NCBI GenBank assembly: GCA_964437245.1
Contig: CAYTGJ010000180.1
Span: 1 to 7,965, forward strand
DNA: 7,965 bases
Direction: 5' to 3'
DNA from: JANYCO01 sp964437245
GTDB lineage: Bacteria > Bacteroidota > Bacteroidia > Cytophagales > Cytophagaceae
The notes beneath the pieces were generated by a model. The model was given only the letters and a program-made list of their open reading frames with translations, did no database searches and was not told the origin of the DNA. Below are positions 6,021 to 7,965 of this stretch, piece by piece (positions within the stretch are counted from its first letter, which is position 1; every line of letters begins with the position of its first letter). Position numbers and translations under genes: made by a program.

Positions 6021-7098
6021 TTACGTTTCCATCAGAAACGCTTTGATATATTCATTCAGATCCCCGTCCAGCACATTCTGTGGATCGGAGCGTTCAATTC
6101 CTGTTCGCAGGTCTTTGACCAGCTTATAAGGATGTAATACATAGTTTCGGATCTGGGAGCCGAAGTCAATCCGTTTTTTGGTACTTTCCACGACAGCCCT
6201 CGCTTCATTCTTTTTGTCGATCTCGATCTGGTACAAGCGGGATTTAAGCATTTTAATCGCTTTTTCCTTGTTCATAATCTGAGAGCGCTCCTGCTGACAT
6301 TCTATGATCAGCCCTGAAGGTTTGTGATGAAGCCTTACGGCCGTTTCCACCTTGTTTACGTTCTGTCCCCCTGCTCCACCAGAACGGAATGTGTCCCATT
6401 CGATGTCGCCCGGGTTTACTTCAATTTCAATAGTATCGTCTACCACCGGATACGCAAATACAGAAGCGAAAGAAGTATGTCTTCGTCCTCCGGAATCAAA
6501 AGGAGAGACCCGGACAAGGCGGTGAACTCCTATTTCCGATTTTAAATATCCGTAAGCAAAATCTCCTTCGATCTCCAGCGTTACGGATTTTATACCCGCT
6601 ACTTCTCCGGCCTGGTAATTTACTTCTCTTACGGAAAAGCCATTCTTTTCTGCCCAGAGGATATACATTCGCATCAGCATTCCTGCCCAATCGTTGCTTT
6701 CGGTCCCTCCTGCTCCTGGATTGATCTCGATCATGGCATTCAGAATATCTTCTTCGTTGGAAAGCATTTTCTTAAACTCAAGCGCTTCTACCTCCTCCGT
6801 CGCTTTGTTGAATTCCTCTTCGATCTCCTGCTCAGAAACATCTCCGGCCTGATAAAATTCATAAAGGGTTTCAAAATCGCTGAACAGCTTGGCACAACTG
6901 TCATAACTGTCTGTCCAGATCTTTTGGGATTTGATATTTTTCAGGATCACTTCGGCCTGTTTGGGATTGTTCCAAAAATCAGCTTCAGTGGTTTTCTGCT
7001 GTTCTTCTTCGATCAATGCTATTTTCGCATCGTAGTCAAAGATACCTCCTCAGTGCCTCTATACGGCTCTTTAAATCTTTATATTGTTCTGTGGTCAT
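6021..7098 (-). CDS. prfB: Peptide chain release factor 2 (RF2), expressed by programmed +1 frameshift
   Basis: RF2 recognises UGA and UAA in the ribosomal A site and triggers peptide release. Two overlapping frames encode it. The first, ATG 7098-7096, gives MTTEQYKDLKSRIEALRRYL and stops at TGA 7038-7036. A +1 shift at CTT-T reads GAC instead and continues as DYDAKIALIEEEQQK... to TAA 6023-6021. The product is 358 residues, against 365 in E. coli. In full-length numbering the stop-recognition tripeptide SPF lies at 198-200 and the catalytic GGQ (in RSGGAGGQNVNK) at 243-245; the N-terminal part is the usual helical domain. Without the frameshift a caller would report only a 331-residue ORF from a false TTG at 7016. 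RF2 shortage makes the ribosome pause at the TGA and shift, so RF2 controls its own level. The leader is A/T-rich without SD; a perfect -7 box lies at 7128-7135. Confidence 0.97.
7035..7050 (-). promoter_or_regulatory. prfB: RF2 autoregulatory +1 frameshift site
   Basis: On the minus strand the order is AGGAGG (7050-7045), TAT (7044-7042), the slippery CTT (7041-7039), TGA (7038-7036) and C (7035). The SD-like hexamer sits three bases before the slippery codon, and TGA-C is the weakest stop context. This is the classical layout, with AGGAGG in place of the E. coli AGGGGG. Confidence 0.97.
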
Positions 7099-7127
7099 GT
7101 TAGATTTATGTATTGATTTATTTCAAA

Positions 7128-7135
7128 CAAAGATA
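7128..7135 (-). promoter_or_regulatory. -7 element of the prfB promoter
   Basis: On the minus strand this reads TATCTTTG, a perfect TAnnTTTG, placing the transcript start about 20-25 nt before the prfB ATG. No TTTG/TTG is visible at the -33 position, so the call rests on the -7 box alone. It implies that prfB can be transcribed separately from the adenosyltransferase gene 87 nt upstream. Confidence 0.6.
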
Positions 7136-7185
7136 GGTAAAAAAGCGGTTGATTACCCGTTTATCCGGAAGACTCTCTTCCCTTA

Positions 7186-7734
7186 CTAATAACGGGGTTT
7201 CCAGGGGATCTCTTCCGCCCTCAGTTCCAGTGACATCATCCGGGAGAGTACAAAAAGATAATCAGACAGACGATTGAGGTACATGATGATAAGTCCCTCG
7301 ACAGCTTCTGTTTCTGTCATCAAAACAACCAGTCGCTCTGCTCTGCGGCACACCGTACGGGCCAAATGGCAGAACGAAACATGCTGATGCCCGCCCGGCA
7401 AAATAAAATATTTCATCGGAGGCAGCTGCTCCTGCATTATATCGATTTCCCGCTCCAGCAATTCCACATCTGTTTCCAGCAAATCCGGTTTCTTAAGCTG
7501 CGGTTTTTCCGGATCTGCGGCCAGTGCAGCTCCGATCGTAAAAAGCCGGTCCTGGATCTCTTTCAAAAGAGGCTTTCGGCCACTGTTTATCTCCAGGTCT
7601 CCGAGCAGCCCCAGGTAAACATTCAATTCATCGACCGTTCCATAGGATTCTATGCGGATATCTGCTTTGGAAACTCTTTTTCCTCCGTACAGAGAGGTTT
7701 GGCCGAGGTCTCCCGATTTTGTATATATTTTCAT
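7186..7734 (-). CDS. pduO: PduO-type cob(I)alamin adenosyltransferase
   Basis: Transfers the adenosyl group of ATP to cob(I)alamin, making adenosylcobalamin in the cytoplasm. The 182-residue protein is a complete single-domain member of the PduO/MMAB family (usually about 180-200). The N-terminal ATP-binding loop TKSGDLGQTSLYGG is at 5-18, followed by YGTVDELN (31-38), LPGG (112-115), ARTVCRRAER (125-134) and YLNRLSDYLFVLSR (152-165). Asp35, Phe110, Arg126, Arg130 and Asn154 line up with the functional Asp35, Phe112, Arg128, Arg132 and Asn156 of the Lactobacillus reuteri enzyme (numbering from memory), with a constant two-residue shift after the N-terminus, so it should be active. The product is the cofactor of EutBC in this window, and possibly of methylmalonyl-CoA mutase elsewhere. 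The ATG at 7734 gives the expected MKIYTKSGD start; no SD precedes it. It runs in the same direction as prfB, 87 nt apart. Confidence 0.95.
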   Translation of the reverse strand: MKIYTKSGDLGQTSLYGGKRVSKADIRIESYGTVDELNVYLGLLGDLEINSGRKPLLKEIQDRLFTIGAALAADPEKPQLKKPDLLETDVELLEREIDIMQEQLPPMKYFILPGGHQHVSFCHLARTVCRRAERLVVLMTETEAVEGLIIMYLNRLSDYLFVLSRMMSLELRAEEIPWKPRY

Positions 7735-7841
7735 TGTGTTCTGCTTTTTATGAAAAGGCTCTCTCAGGTTTACTGAATAGTGTTCGACTGCTTGTTTATT
7801 CTTTTGACTCTATTCCCTGATTTGGTTGTTCTATTGACAAA

Positions 7842-7863
7842 CGGTTTGTGGGGACACAAACCG
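7842..7863 (-). terminator. 9-bp hairpin upstream of the adenosyltransferase gene, possible terminator
   Basis: CGGTTTGTG (7842-7850) and CACAAACCG (7855-7863) form a perfect 9-bp stem with a 4-nt loop. On the minus strand the stem is followed by TTTGTC, a poor U-tract, so it could weakly end a gene entering from the right edge. GTTTGT/ACAAAC motifs recur on both sides (7836-7841 and 7901-7906), allowing alternative pairings. The rest of 7735-7884 shows no ORF or clear promoter. Confidence 0.4.
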
Positions 7864-7884
7864 AGGCTTCGTATGTGATTGTTG

Positions 7885-7965
7885 TTATTTATTAGCCGTC
7901 GTTTGTGTCTTCACCATATCCGTCAACTTAGTATGTAACCCATTGATTATAAAAGGCAATAGCCA
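7885..7965 (-). CDS. Possible C-terminus of an unidentified gene cut by the window edge
   Basis: On the minus strand one frame is open from the window edge to TAA at 7887-7885 and would end in INGLHTKLTDMVKTQTTANK, which looks like a hydrophilic protein tail; the hairpin at 7842-7863 follows 21 nt later. A second frame is also open from the edge and ends AIAFYNQWVTY at TAA 7930-7928. With 26 and 11 residues the evidence is too short to choose or to name a family. Confidence 0.3.
   Translation of the reverse strand, partial: WLLPFIINGLHTKLTDMVKTQTTANK

Noticed and set aside
6021..7098. prfB as a frameshifted pseudogene
   Set aside because: The frame break coincides exactly with AGGAGG-TAT-CTT-TGA-C, the known RF2 regulatory site, and all functional motifs are intact.
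7366..7776. 136-residue plus-strand ORF opposite the adenosyltransferase gene
   Set aside because: Antisense to a clearly conserved enzyme, and its composition (Phe, Arg, Gln-rich) is what the complement of that gene would give.

Overview
The window looks like chromosomal DNA of a member of the Bacteroidota, most likely a flavobacterium. Three things point there: a TTTG / TAnnTTTG-type promoter in front of the ABC-F gene, start codons that almost all lack a Shine-Dalgarno sequence and sit in A/T-rich leaders, and secreted or outer-membrane proteins of flavobacterial type. No transposase, integrase, phage gene, CRISPR array, tRNA or rRNA was seen.

Layout, left to right. (1) Positions 1-1440, plus strand: the 3' half of eutB and all of eutC, the two subunits of adenosylcobalamin-dependent ethanolamine ammonia-lyase, overlapping by 17 nt. 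(2) 1469-3297, plus strand: three small exported proteins, namely a cysteine-rich putative lipoprotein, a predicted outer-membrane beta-barrel protein, and a secreted protein with a CHAP/NlpC-like Cys-His-Asn arrangement. (3) 3298-3641: a 344-nt intergenic stretch with a terminator-like hairpin, an imperfect inverted repeat and a textbook Bacteroidota promoter. (4) 3642-5258, plus strand: a YbiT-like ABC-F ATPase whose second nucleotide-binding domain has lost its P-loop, followed by a strong intrinsic terminator. (5) 5310-5735, minus strand: a small secreted lipocalin-like protein that converges on the same terminator. (6) 6021-7098, minus strand: prfB (release factor 2), complete with the in-frame UGA and all signals of the autoregulatory +1 frameshift. 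(7) 7186-7734, minus strand: a PduO-type corrinoid adenosyltransferase. (8) 7735-7965: a non-coding stretch with a 9-bp hairpin and possibly the tail of another minus-strand gene.

How the parts fit. EutBC splits ethanolamine into acetaldehyde and ammonia and needs adenosylcobalamin. The PduO-type enzyme about 6 kb away makes that cofactor from cob(I)alamin and ATP, so the window holds both the user and a maker of the cofactor, although in separate transcription units. No microcompartment shell gene follows eutC. The other two intracellular genes act in translation: RF2 ends translation at UGA/UAA, and ABC-F proteins act on the ribosome.

I see no convincing novel multi-gene system. The observations most worth a second look are the asymmetric ABC-F protein, the RF2 frameshift with a strong SD-like element in a genome where start sites do not use SD, the dispersed GATACAAGAT-type intergenic repeats, and the unassigned exported proteins.
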